From GCA-2401735 sp051252095 (GTDB lineage Bacteria > Pseudomonadota > Gammaproteobacteria > Burkholderiales > Methylophilaceae): a stretch of DNA of 64,000 nucleotides. Positions 35,313 through 43,300 of this stretch are shown here, piece after piece. The stretch spans positions 286,463 through 350,462 of the forward strand of contig JBPOFK010000001.1 in the NCBI GenBank assembly GCA_051252095.1, given 5' to 3'. The stretch's first letter is position 1; the number at the start of each line of letters is the position of its first letter. The position numbers and the translations under genes are program-made. The notes under the pieces were generated by a model that saw only the letters and a list, made by a program, of their open reading frames with translations, ran no database searches and was not told the DNA's origin.

Positions 35313-38039
35313 ATGTTATCCAAGATGTTTAAAAAAATTGTTGGTAGTCGTAACGATAGACTAGTCAAAAACTATACCTTAATAGCAAAAAAAATTGGCG
35401 AACTTGAGGCAAGCATGCAAGCATTGTCGGATGATGCGCTTCGCGGAAAAACAGAGGAGTTTAAGCAGCGTTACCAAGCAGGAGAGTCATTAGAAAAATT
35501 ACTTCCAGAAGCATTTGCTGTGGTGCGTGAAGGCAGTGTTCGTACCTTGGGTATGCGACATTTTGATGTGCAGCTGATTGGCGGCATGGTGCTCAATGCT
35601 GGAAAAATTGCAGAGATGCGCACAGGGGAAGGTAAAACGCTTGTTGCAACATTGCCCGTGTATTTGAATGCATTGACGGGTAAGGGCGTACATGTGGTGA
35701 CAGTCAATGACTATTTAGCTAAGCGGGATGCTGAATGGATGGCTAAGTTGTACAATTTTTTAGGTTTAACTGTCGGCATTAATTTGTCTCAAATGAAACC
35801 TGAAGATAAACAAGCCGCATATGCTGCTGATATTACTTATGGGACTAACAATGAGTTTGGTTTTGATTATCTGCGTGACAATATGGTGCATAGCCCAGAA
35901 CAACGTGCGCAAAGATCGCTCAATTACGCACTCGTCGATGAGGTAGACTCAATTTTAATTGATGAAGCGCGTACCCCATTAATTATTTCTGGACAAGCTG
36001 AAAGTGATGTTAAGTCCTATACACAAATTGATGCGGTGGCAAAAAGGTTAGTTAAGCAGGAAACAGAAGATGGTTCTGGCGATTTCTGGGTGGATGAAAA
36101 AGGGCAATCAGTAAACTTTTCTGAAGCTGGTCATGAGCATGCAGAAGCCTATTTAGAGGAAGCAGGACTGCTGCCTTCAGGATCAAGCTTGTATGAAGCA
36201 GGCAATATTAGCTTGGTGCATCATCTCAATGCAGCTTTACGAGCCCATAATTTATTCCATCGTGATCAACATTATGTTGTGCGTGATGGGGAGATTGTGA
36301 TTGTCGATGAGTTTTCTGGACGCATGATGCCAGGTAGACGGTGGTCCGATGGTTTGCATCAAGCAGTAGAGGCAAAAGAGGGCGTAGAAATACAAAAAGA
36401 AAATCAAACCTTAGCATCTATTACCTTTCAAAACTACTTCCGCATGTACGAAAAACTGAGTGGTATGACCGGCACTGCTGATACGGAAGCATATGAATTC
36501 AATCAGATTTATGGTTTAGAAACCGTTGTAATTCCAACACACCGCCCAATGCAACGTATTGATGCGATGGACAAGGTTTACCGCACGGCGACCGAGAAAT
36601 ACAATGCAGTCATTGAAGATATTAAAGAGTGTCAGAAAAAAGGCCAGCCAGTTTTAGTGGGTACAACTTCCATTGAAAACTCGGAAATTATTTCAAAAGC
36701 ATTGAAGGCTGCAAAATTAGAGCACCAAGTATTGAATGCCAAACAGCATGAACGTGAGGCGCATATTATTTCTCAAGCTGGGCAACCTGGAATGATTACG
36801 ATTGCGACCAATATGGCTGGCCGCGGGACTGATATTGTCTTGGGTGGTAACCCAGAGCCAGAAATAGTGGCTATAGAGCAAGATGAAAAGCTAACGGATG
36901 CGCAAAAAGAGACAAAAATTACTGAGGTAAAGGCTAATTGGGAAAAGCTTCATGAGCAAGTACTTGCATCAGGTGGGTTACACATTATTGGTACTGAGCG
37001 ACATGAGTCGCGGCGAGTAGATAACCAGTTACGTGGGCGTTCTGGTCGTCAGGGCGACCCAGGCTCAAGTCGCTTTTATTTATGTCTAGAAGATCAATTG
37101 CTACGAATTTTTTCTGGAGATCGTGTTTCAGCCATTATGGAGCGTTTAAAGATGCCTGAAGGTGAAGCAATTGAGCATTCAATGGTGACGCGAGCAATTG
37201 AAAATGCACAACGGAAAGTAGAGGGCCGTAACTTTGATATACGGAAACAGCTGCTTGAGTTTGATGATGTCTCAAATGATCAACGCAAAGTGATTTATGA
37301 ACAACGGAATGAATTGTTAGAAGCGACAGATATTGGTGAGACAGTTGCTGCGATGCGGTTTGACATATTGAATGATATTATTTCGAATTACATTCCGCCT
37401 GGTAGCGTTGAAGAGTTGTGGGAAATTCCTGAGCTTGAAAATGCAATTGAAGCAGAAACAGGCTTGGATTTGCCAATTGGAAAATGGTTAGAAGAGAACC
37501 CTGATTTGCATGAAGAAACATTACGCGAACGGGTAATGGATGCAGCGAACGGGTCTTATGCAGCTAAAGAAGCATTAGCAAGTGCTGAGAATATGCGTCA
37601 ATTTGAACGTTCTGTGATGTTGCAAAGTGTCGATAACCACTGGCGTGAGCACTTATCCGCTTTGGACCACTTACGTCAAGGTATCCATTTGCGGTCATAT
37701 GCACAAAAAAATCCTAAACAAGAATATAAGCGTGAAGCATTTGAGTTGTTTGAAGGTTTGCTCAATACGATCAAGTCCGAAGTAACCAAAGTAACGATGT
37801 TGGTTCAAGTGAGGACACAAGAGGATGTCGATGCTGTAGAACCACCGCAAGGCGTAGAGAATGTGCAATATCAACACGCAGCTTATGATGAGGCGGTTGA
37901 CGATGACAGTGCTGATGAAGACGTGACAGCTGCATCTGGGCAACCTATCGTAAGAGAAGGGCAAAAAATTGGACGAAATGATCCATGTCCTTGTGGCTCT
38001 GGCAAGAAGTATAAGCAGTGCCATGGTGCGCTTTCTTGA
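35313..38039 (+). CDS. secA: Preprotein translocase ATPase SecA
   Basis: A 908-residue motor that drives proteins through SecYEG. Walker A lies in MRTGEGKTLVATLPVYL near residue 102-118, Walker B in YALVDEVDSILIDEARTPL near 210, with the second ATPase half at GTTSIENSEIISKALK and ATNMAGRGTDIVLGG; a C-terminal zinc motif (CPCGSGKKYKQCHG) binds SecB and phospholipid. Length is that of E. coli SecA (901). No Shine-Dalgarno is seen before the ATG, and a hairpin sits in the leader. Neighbouring secM was not found; the M23 gene is upstream instead. Confidence 0.96.
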   Translation: MLSKMFKKIVGSRNDRLVKNYTLIAKKIGELEASMQALSDDALRGKTEEFKQRYQAGESLEKLLPEAFAVVREGSVRTLGMRHFDVQLIGGMVLNAGKIAEMRTGEGKTLVATLPVYLNALTGKGVHVVTVNDYLAKRDAEWMAKLYNFLGLTVGINLSQMKPEDKQAAYAADITYGTNNEFGFDYLRDNMVHSPEQRAQRSLNYALVDEVDSILIDEARTPLIISGQAESDVKSYTQIDAVAKRLVKQETEDGSGDFWVDEKGQSVNFSEAGHEHAEAYLEEAGLLPSGSSLYEAGNISLVHHLNAALRAHNLFHRDQHYVVRDGEIVIVDEFSGRMMPGRRWSDGLHQAVEAKEGVEIQKENQTLASITFQNYFRMYEKLSGMTGTADTEAYEFNQIYGLETVVIPTHRPMQRIDAMDKVYRTATEKYNAVIEDIKECQKKGQPVLVGTTSIENSEIISKALKAAKLEHQVLNAKQHEREAHIISQAGQPGMITIATNMAGRGTDIVLGGNPEPEIVAIEQDEKLTDAQKETKITEVKANWEKLHEQVLASGGLHIIGTERHESRRVDNQLRGRSGRQGDPGSSRFYLCLEDQLLRIFSGDRVSAIMERLKMPEGEAIEHSMVTRAIENAQRKVEGRNFDIRKQLLEFDDVSNDQRKVIYEQRNELLEATDIGETVAAMRFDILNDIISNYIPPGSVEELWEIPELENAIEAETGLDLPIGKWLEENPDLHEETLRERVMDAANGSYAAKEALASAENMRQFERSVMLQSVDNHWREHLSALDHLRQGIHLRSYAQKNPKQEYKREAFELFEGLLNTIKSEVTKVTMLVQVRTQEDVDAVEPPQGVENVQYQHAAYDEAVDDDSADEDVTAASGQPIVREGQKIGRNDPCPCGSGKKYKQCHGALS

Positions 38040-38062
38040 TTAATGATAAATGAAAGTTTGAT

Positions 38063-38254
38063 ATGGCTGAACGAAATGAAGAAATACAATCCCCATGTAT
38101 CGGGGTTTGTGTAGTTGATGATAGTACGGGTTTGTGTCAAGGTTGCTTTCGCAGTACTGACGAAATACAAGCCTGGTGGGACTTGGATAATGCGCAAAAG
38201 GAAATAGTCGTTACGCAAGCTAAAGAACGCGAAGCTGCTGTATTTGGTAATTAA
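38063..38254 (+). CDS. DUF1289 small cysteine protein
   Basis: A 63-residue protein. The motif SPCIGVCVVDDSTGLCQGCF (four cysteines, residues 10-29) followed by RSTDEIQAWW is the DUF1289 signature. Metal or Fe-S binding is likely from the CxxxC and CxxC pairs; the function is unknown. It lies 23 bases after secA and shares its terminator. Confidence 0.85.
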   Translation: MAERNEEIQSPCIGVCVVDDSTGLCQGCFRSTDEIQAWWDLDNAQKEIVVTQAKEREAAVFGN

Positions 38255-38267
38255 TATTCGAAATAGT

Positions 38268-38295
38268 AAAAAACCAGCCTGAGGGCTGGTTTTTT
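38268..38295. terminator. Bidirectional terminator
   Basis: A perfect 12-bp stem (38268-38279 with 38284-38295), TGAG loop, six A on one side and six T on the other; it serves secA-DUF1289 and the convergent yccF. Confidence 0.9.
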
Positions 38296-38310
38296 GTTAC
38301 ACAATAAACG

Positions 38311-38706
38311 CTATAGTTTTACAATCGTTTTCCCAATGGGGAAAACGGCGATACCTGCTAGTTTTAAATGTTGCAAGCCAAATGGAATGCCAATAATCGT
38401 CAGAAAACAGACAAGCGCAGAGATTAAGTGACCGATGGCTAGCCACCAACCAGCTAACACAAACCAGATAACATTGCCTAGTACGCCTAATGCACTAGTA
38501 CCAATATCTTGCCGCAATAATAGTTCGTCTCTTGCAATCGCTTTTTTTCCAAAAGGGAAAAAAGAGAAATTTCCGATTACAAAGCAAGCTTTTGCCCATG
38601 GAATGCCTACGATGGTAAGTAGCGCAATCAGGCCTGCTAACCACCAACCCAGTCCCATGAAAAAGCCGCCAAGAATAAACCAGAAAATATTACCTATAGT
38701 ACGCAT
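38311..38706 (-). CDS. yccF: YccF-domain membrane protein
   Basis: A 131-residue protein with two copies of the YccF domain: GLIALLTIVGIPWAKACFVIG and ALVCFLTIIGIPFGLQHLKL, each followed by a FPFGK or FPIGK motif. About four helices. Function is unknown; homologues lie in the inner membrane. It stands alone. Confidence 0.85.
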   Translation of the reverse strand: MRTIGNIFWFILGGFFMGLGWWLAGLIALLTIVGIPWAKACFVIGNFSFFPFGKKAIARDELLLRQDIGTSALGVLGNVIWFVLAGWWLAIGHLISALVCFLTIIGIPFGLQHLKLAGIAVFPIGKTIVKL

Positions 38707-38761
38707 GGCTGTCCTTAATATTGAAAAGGATGATTAATGATGTTTGTTATAGACAAAATAC

Positions 38762-39376
38762 TTAAATATTTAATGCTGATTTAATCCCTGTTATCAACAT
38801 TTGTACACCGATTACCGCAAGTATCAAACCCATCAGGCGAGTGACAATACTTAAGCCACTTTTGCCAATAGCATTAATAATAGATTTGCTATAAATAAAG
38901 CAGAAAAATGTAATCAAACATAAGCATGCAAACGCAGTGATTGTGATTAGGATTGCTATCCATCCTGCAGAGGCTGCATAATTCATTGCAGTAGCAATCG
39001 TGCCTGGACCAGCCAATAGAGGCACTGCCATTGGAGAAATGGCAATATCAGTCTCTTGATCATTTTGACCACTATGGAGCGAAGAGTTGCTGCCATGTAG
39101 CATGTGATAGCCAATGACAAACACTAAAATCCCACCTGTAACTCTTAGCGCTGGTAGTGATATGCCAAATAAGTGAAAAATTGATTTTCCTAAGATAGCA
39201 AATAGGGTAATTAAAATGAAAGCCAATACTAGCGCTTTAAAAGCAATGGCTTTCTTTTCTATAGCATTATTCTCATTGGTTAATGCAGCAAAAATAGCAG
39301 TATTTGCAATTGGGTTCATAATGGCAAAAAAAGCCATAAAAACAGAGAGAGTATGTTGTAGTAAGGGGTTAATCAA
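38762..39376 (-). CDS. MarC-family inner-membrane protein
   Basis: A 204-residue, six-helix membrane protein. FAIMNPIANTAIFAALT near the N-terminus and AISPMAVPLLAGPGTIAT in the middle are the two MarC/UPF0056 repeats. The family was once linked to multiple antibiotic resistance, but that role is not supported; a transport function (NAAT family) is possible. Monocistronic. Confidence 0.85.
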   Translation of the reverse strand: MINPLLQHTLSVFMAFFAIMNPIANTAIFAALTNENNAIEKKAIAFKALVLAFILITLFAILGKSIFHLFGISLPALRVTGGILVFVIGYHMLHGSNSSLHSGQNDQETDIAISPMAVPLLAGPGTIATAMNYAASAGWIAILITITAFACLCLITFFCFIYSKSIINAIGKSGLSIVTRLMGLILAVIGVQMLITGIKSALNI

Positions 39377-39451
39377 TTAATCCTTAAATTGAATGATTGG
39401 GCTGACTATTGTTTCATTAAGAAAATTCTATTAAATCGATAGAGACACAAA

Positions 39452-40693
39452 TTAGATAGTCACCCACTTTAGCCATGCCATTATACAAAAGAAAAGCAAT
39501 GTAACAACAAGGGTGATGTTGGTTGTCCAGCTGTTACAAAAATCCCCTAGCCATCTTTTTTTATTATTCATGATAAGGAGGGCAACAGTAAGCAGCGGGA
39601 TGAATAGTGCGCCAATCACAGCATAGAGCTTTTGTGCTTCTTTAAAGTGCATGGTTAAGCCAAGCATGGGAATAAATGTAATGGCAATTAAATAATACCG
39701 ATAAGGCGTTGAACTAATAATATGCCTAGATTGTAATTTCTTTTTTGCGAAAAACAACTGCCAACTATCTGCAAACAAGTAAGGAGTTGCTTGCCATACC
39801 CCTAATAGGCTACTAAATATTGCACTTAACGCACCAATCAAAAAAAGCCAACGTCCTGTTAAGCCTAAAGGCTCCTCTAAGCTATTTGCTAATGCTACTA
39901 ACAGGCCTGCCCCATGGTTTTCAATTTTAATGGTGTTACCGATGATTACCATAGCAATACCAAATAATATGGTCATTAAATATCCTGATGCTAAATCGAT
40001 GCGGCAGATATTCATTGAGTTTATAGTTGTTCTACCGCGCTCTTTAATCCAATAACCATAGCAAAGAATCGTGAGTGTGCCACCGACTCCGCCCATTAAG
40101 GCAATTGTCCAAGTAATACCCTGACCTCGTATATCTGGAATGGTTGGCATGAGTAAACCAGAAAGCACGTTTGACGTACCAGGCCAAAGTAAAGCTGCAG
40201 TAACAATGACTGTGATGAACATGATGCCGATACAAGCGGCCATTATTTTTTCAAATAATTTAAAGCCTCCAGCCAATACAAGCGCTAGCCCCAGTAGGCT
40301 TGAAATCATGCCGTAAAGTATTTTATCCGTCAAACTGTCGAATATAGGCAACATGGCGTGCAGAGTAACGCCACAGGCGCTCATTAGCGCAGTTGCAACG
40401 AAAAAAGACCACAGCAAAAAATATGGCATAAATAACCAGCCAGCAATATGACCAAAATGTGCTGCTGTGCCTTCTAGAAATTTTTGCCCCGTCACAAGCT
40501 GCCAGCGTGTTATGCCTTCTGTTAGCGTGTACTTTAGAATGCCGCCAACAACAACTGCCCATAAAACAGCTAATCCTAGTTGGCTACCTGTAAAACTTGC
40601 TGTAGCAAGGTCTCCAGCTCCAACGCCTGTTGCGGCTACTAACATGCCTGGCATGAGTAAAGAAATAAGATGGAAAGATTTTGTTCTAATCAC
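39452..40693 (-). CDS. Nramp-like transporter without the canonical metal motif
   Basis: A 413-residue membrane protein with about eleven helices in the LeuT fold. Helix 1 reads GMLVAATGVGAGDLATASFTG, where canonical Nramp proteins have DPGN, and the helix-6 metal motif (MPH) is not visible. The overall sequence (LKYTLTEGITRWQLVTGQ) is nonetheless Nramp-like. It may therefore move another substrate, such as Mg2+ or Al3+ as reported for divergent members, or something new. Divergent from dinB. Confidence 0.75.
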   Translation of the reverse strand: MIRTKSFHLISLLMPGMLVAATGVGAGDLATASFTGSQLGLAVLWAVVVGGILKYTLTEGITRWQLVTGQKFLEGTAAHFGHIAGWLFMPYFLLWSFFVATALMSACGVTLHAMLPIFDSLTDKILYGMISSLLGLALVLAGGFKLFEKIMAACIGIMFITVIVTAALLWPGTSNVLSGLLMPTIPDIRGQGITWTIALMGGVGGTLTILCYGYWIKERGRTTINSMNICRIDLASGYLMTILFGIAMVIIGNTIKIENHGAGLLVALANSLEEPLGLTGRWLFLIGALSAIFSSLLGVWQATPYLFADSWQLFFAKKKLQSRHIISSTPYRYYLIAITFIPMLGLTMHFKEAQKLYAVIGALFIPLLTVALLIMNNKKRWLGDFCNSWTTNITLVVTLLFFCIMAWLKWVTI

Positions 40694-40724
40694 ATGGCCT
40701 ATTGTAGAGGTAAAATGTCAGTCA

Positions 40725-41804
40725 ATGGCCAAGCAACGCAAAATAATTCATGTAGATATGGATGCATTTTTTGCATCTGTAGAACAGCGTGACCAACCAA
40801 CTTACAAAGGTAAGCCGCTTATTGTTGGTGGGCAACCGACGGGTCGTGGTGTCGTCGCCGCTTGCAGTTATGAAGCAAGGAAATTTGGCATTCATTCTGC
40901 AATGCCGTGTTCACGCGCTTATCGGTTGTGCCCACAAGCAATTTTTGTCCCGCCTAGATTTGAAGCGTATCGTGAAGTCTCAAGTCAGATCAGAGAGGTA
41001 TTCTGGAAATATGCTTCTCAAGTGGAGCCATTATCATTAGACGAGGCATATTTAGATGTAACTTTTACAGAAGACTTTAATGGATCCGCTACACGCATTG
41101 CCGAAGCCATCAAACGTGAGATTTTAGAGCAAACGCAGCTCACTGCTTCGGCTGGTGTTTCATATAATAAATTTCTCGCGAAAATCGCATCGGATATGGA
41201 TAAACCTAATGGTTTATACGTTATTAAGCCAGAGGAGGGTTTGGACTTTGTTGCAGGTTTAGCCATTGGTAAGTTTCATGGAATTGGTCCTGCGACGGAA
41301 GCCAAAATGCAAAAGCTTGGGATTTTAAAAGGTGCTGACCTGCGGGAAAAGTCATTAGGACAATTAGTCGAAAGGTTTGGAAAATCTGGTCAGTATTACT
41401 ACAATATAGCGAGGGCAATTGATCATCGACCAGTAAAGAGCGTACGGATTCGTAAGTCGTTAGGTAAAGAGACTACTTTTGCAGAAGATGTTTTATCGAC
41501 AAACCTGTTAATTGAAAAGCTCAATGCGCTAGCAGAGCAAGTGCTTGCTAAACTAACGGAGTATGAACTGCAAGCGAAGACGATAACTGTAAAAGTAAAG
41601 TATGCTAACTTTCAGCAAGTGACTAGAGCACAATCAGTTGAAAACGAACTAGATATTGTGGCTGTTAAACAATGGGTTCCACTACTACTAAAGCGGACTG
41701 AGGCAGGTAAAACCGCCGTTCGTTTAGTTGGTTTGAGTTTAAGTGGCTTAGAGAAAAAGAGCCTTGGAGAGGTTAGTCTTTCGCAGCTAACGCTCATCGA
41801 TTAA
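40725..41804 (+). CDS. dinB: DNA polymerase IV
   Basis: A 359-residue Y-family translesion polymerase. Catalytic Asp residues lie in IIHVDMDAFFASVEQRD at the start and SLDEAYLDVTFTEDF near 100; SYEARKFGIHSAMP and the helix-hairpin-helix KFHGIGPATEAKMQKLGI follow; the little-finger domain fills the end. The frame extends upstream to 40467 but only over the divergent Nramp-like gene, so ATG 40725 is chosen. No LexA box was seen in the short upstream region. Confidence 0.93.
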   Translation: MAKQRKIIHVDMDAFFASVEQRDQPTYKGKPLIVGGQPTGRGVVAACSYEARKFGIHSAMPCSRAYRLCPQAIFVPPRFEAYREVSSQIREVFWKYASQVEPLSLDEAYLDVTFTEDFNGSATRIAEAIKREILEQTQLTASAGVSYNKFLAKIASDMDKPNGLYVIKPEEGLDFVAGLAIGKFHGIGPATEAKMQKLGILKGADLREKSLGQLVERFGKSGQYYYNIARAIDHRPVKSVRIRKSLGKETTFAEDVLSTNLLIEKLNALAEQVLAKLTEYELQAKTITVKVKYANFQQVTRAQSVENELDIVAVKQWVPLLLKRTEAGKTAVRLVGLSLSGLEKKSLGEVSLSQLTLID

Positions 41805-41903
41805 CAAAAGTTAACATAAATCAATTCTTTGTTTCGTGAATCAGCTGTTATTTTCATTGCGATTAGGTATAGTTCTTATTCCTTAGATAGGTTTTTTAGA
41901 TAG

Positions 41904-42848
41904 ATGTCTCAACCACATAAAACATTATTAATTGGCGGTGCTGGGTTTATAGGCTCGCATATGATTCCTTTTTTGAAAGAAGCTGGGAGGGAGGTCACTA
42001 TCGTAGGCCGTTCCGACATAAAAAAGCATCATATCGCCCCATCCGTTGAATATGTTCAAGGCGACTTTTCTTCCTTAGATTTCATCGCACCGCTAATTGA
42101 GACTCATGATGAAATTGTGCTTTTGGCTTATGCAACTGTTCCAAACACTTCATATGATGATCCATTAGTTGATTTGAAAGAGAATCTATATCCATCGGTA
42201 CAGTTATTCATCGAAATAGCCAAGCGTGGTAAGAAGCTGGTTTTAGTTTCCTCTGGTGGTACCGTTTATGGTGAACAAGTCTATGATAAAACCAAGGAAA
42301 CGATGAATAAACGTCCAATATCTTCTTATGGGTTAACAAAGCTGACCCTAGAGAATTATGCCTTTTTGTATGGTGTATTGCATGGTTTAAAGTTTGTTAT
42401 TGTGCGACCAACAAATGCTTATGGCGTTGGTCAGGTTCCGTTTTCAGGTCAAGGTTTTATTGCAACAGCTGTTGCATGCGCCCATCTTCATAAGCCAATC
42501 AATATTTTTGGAGAAACAGGCACAATACGTGACTATGTTTATATCACAGACCTAGCACGCGGAGTGGTGGATGTCATGATTAAAGGTCGGCTTTCAGATG
42601 CATATAACATCAGCACAGGAATTGGATGCTCTAATCTTGATATTGTGAAAAAAATAAATCGGATACTGAGAAAATACGACACAACATTAAAAGTCAATCA
42701 TTTACCTGAAAGACCATTTGATGTGAAAGTAAATGTTCTTGAAAATGCAAAAATTCAGAAACATATCAGTTGGCAGCCTGAGGTCAACATTGATCAGGGT
42801 CTTGAGCGCATCCTAGCTGATGTGTTTAAACCTAAATCAGCCAATTGA
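41904..42848 (+). CDS. NAD-dependent nucleotide-sugar epimerase/dehydratase
   Basis: A 314-residue extended short-chain dehydrogenase. The NAD site is LLIGGAGFIGSHMIPFLKEA, the catalytic YxxxK is SSYGLTKLTLENY near residue 148, and VRPTNAYGVGQ is typical of GalE-like enzymes. The product may be a 4-epimerised or dehydrated UDP-sugar for surface polysaccharide. There are no glycosyltransferases next to it, and it sits beside a decayed gene, which suggests remodelling of the region. Confidence 0.83.
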   Translation: MSQPHKTLLIGGAGFIGSHMIPFLKEAGREVTIVGRSDIKKHHIAPSVEYVQGDFSSLDFIAPLIETHDEIVLLAYATVPNTSYDDPLVDLKENLYPSVQLFIEIAKRGKKLVLVSSGGTVYGEQVYDKTKETMNKRPISSYGLTKLTLENYAFLYGVLHGLKFVIVRPTNAYGVGQVPFSGQGFIATAVACAHLHKPINIFGETGTIRDYVYITDLARGVVDVMIKGRLSDAYNISTGIGCSNLDIVKKINRILRKYDTTLKVNHLPERPFDVKVNVLENAKIQKHISWQPEVNIDQGLERILADVFKPKSAN

Positions 42849-42878
42849 AGATGTTGCTATTAAGTTGCGTAAAGGGTA

Positions 42879-43058
42879 TTAGCGAGTCGTAAGCCTGCAC
42901 CTCTGATTACGCGCTATTTTTATTCCATCATCAGTAGGGTTTTCTAATGTAGCAAATGATCGGCGATCAAGTATGCCAATAGTGCGACCTTGGCCAGATA
43001 ACAGTTTTGCTAAACTTAGTCCAGCTAGCCCTGCCCCCAAAATTAATATTTCTAACAC
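42879..43058 (-). pseudogene. Truncated UbiH/UbiF-type FAD monooxygenase remnant
   Basis: A 59-codon minus-strand frame starting with GTG 43058, preceded by GGAATCAG. Its product opens with the dinucleotide fold EILILGAGLAGLSLAKLL, continues GILDRRSF, and ends with NPTDDGIKIARNQR, which matches the NPAFDGREIALT-like stretch of ubiquinone-biosynthesis hydroxylases. It stops after residue 59 where the family runs to about 390, and nothing further of the gene is seen downstream. It is therefore most likely the broken 5' end of a flavin monooxygenase rather than a live gene. Confidence 0.6.
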
Positions 43059-43194
43059 GTTACTGATTCCACGACATACGATGATTGAAATAGCATATAG
43101 ATTTAGATGATTTTTAATTTGTGTTAAATCAATAATACTAAAGAAAAATGGAATGTTTTAACATACGCCGCTGTCCATTTCTTATTAAATTACG

Positions 43195-43236
43195 TTGATA
43201 TACGTCAATGCAGTTGTAATACTAATATTTTAGTAT
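43195..43236 (+). promoter_or_regulatory. FNR box and -10 of ccoI
   Basis: TTGATATACGTCAA (43195-43208) matches the FNR consensus TTGAT-N4-ATCAA at 9 of 10 positions. A -10 (TAGTAT) lies at 43231-43236, putting the box centre about 41.5 bases before the expected start near 43243: the class II activation geometry. Confidence 0.7.
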
Positions 43237-43300
43237 TTGGCATGGAAAAAATAATTTTTTTAAAGCCAAACCCAATTTTGAGGACTATCATAGAAATGAT

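Larger units (their letters stand above)
42849..43300. other. Intergenic region with gene remnant and FNR promoter
   Basis: Besides the monooxygenase remnant (42879-43058) the stretch holds the FNR-controlled promoter of ccoI (43195-43236). No further gene is seen. Confidence 0.6.

Noticed and set aside
40467..40724. N-terminal extension of dinB in the same frame
   Set aside because: It overlaps the divergent Nramp-like gene and has no family counterpart; ATG 40725 begins the normal DinB N-terminus.
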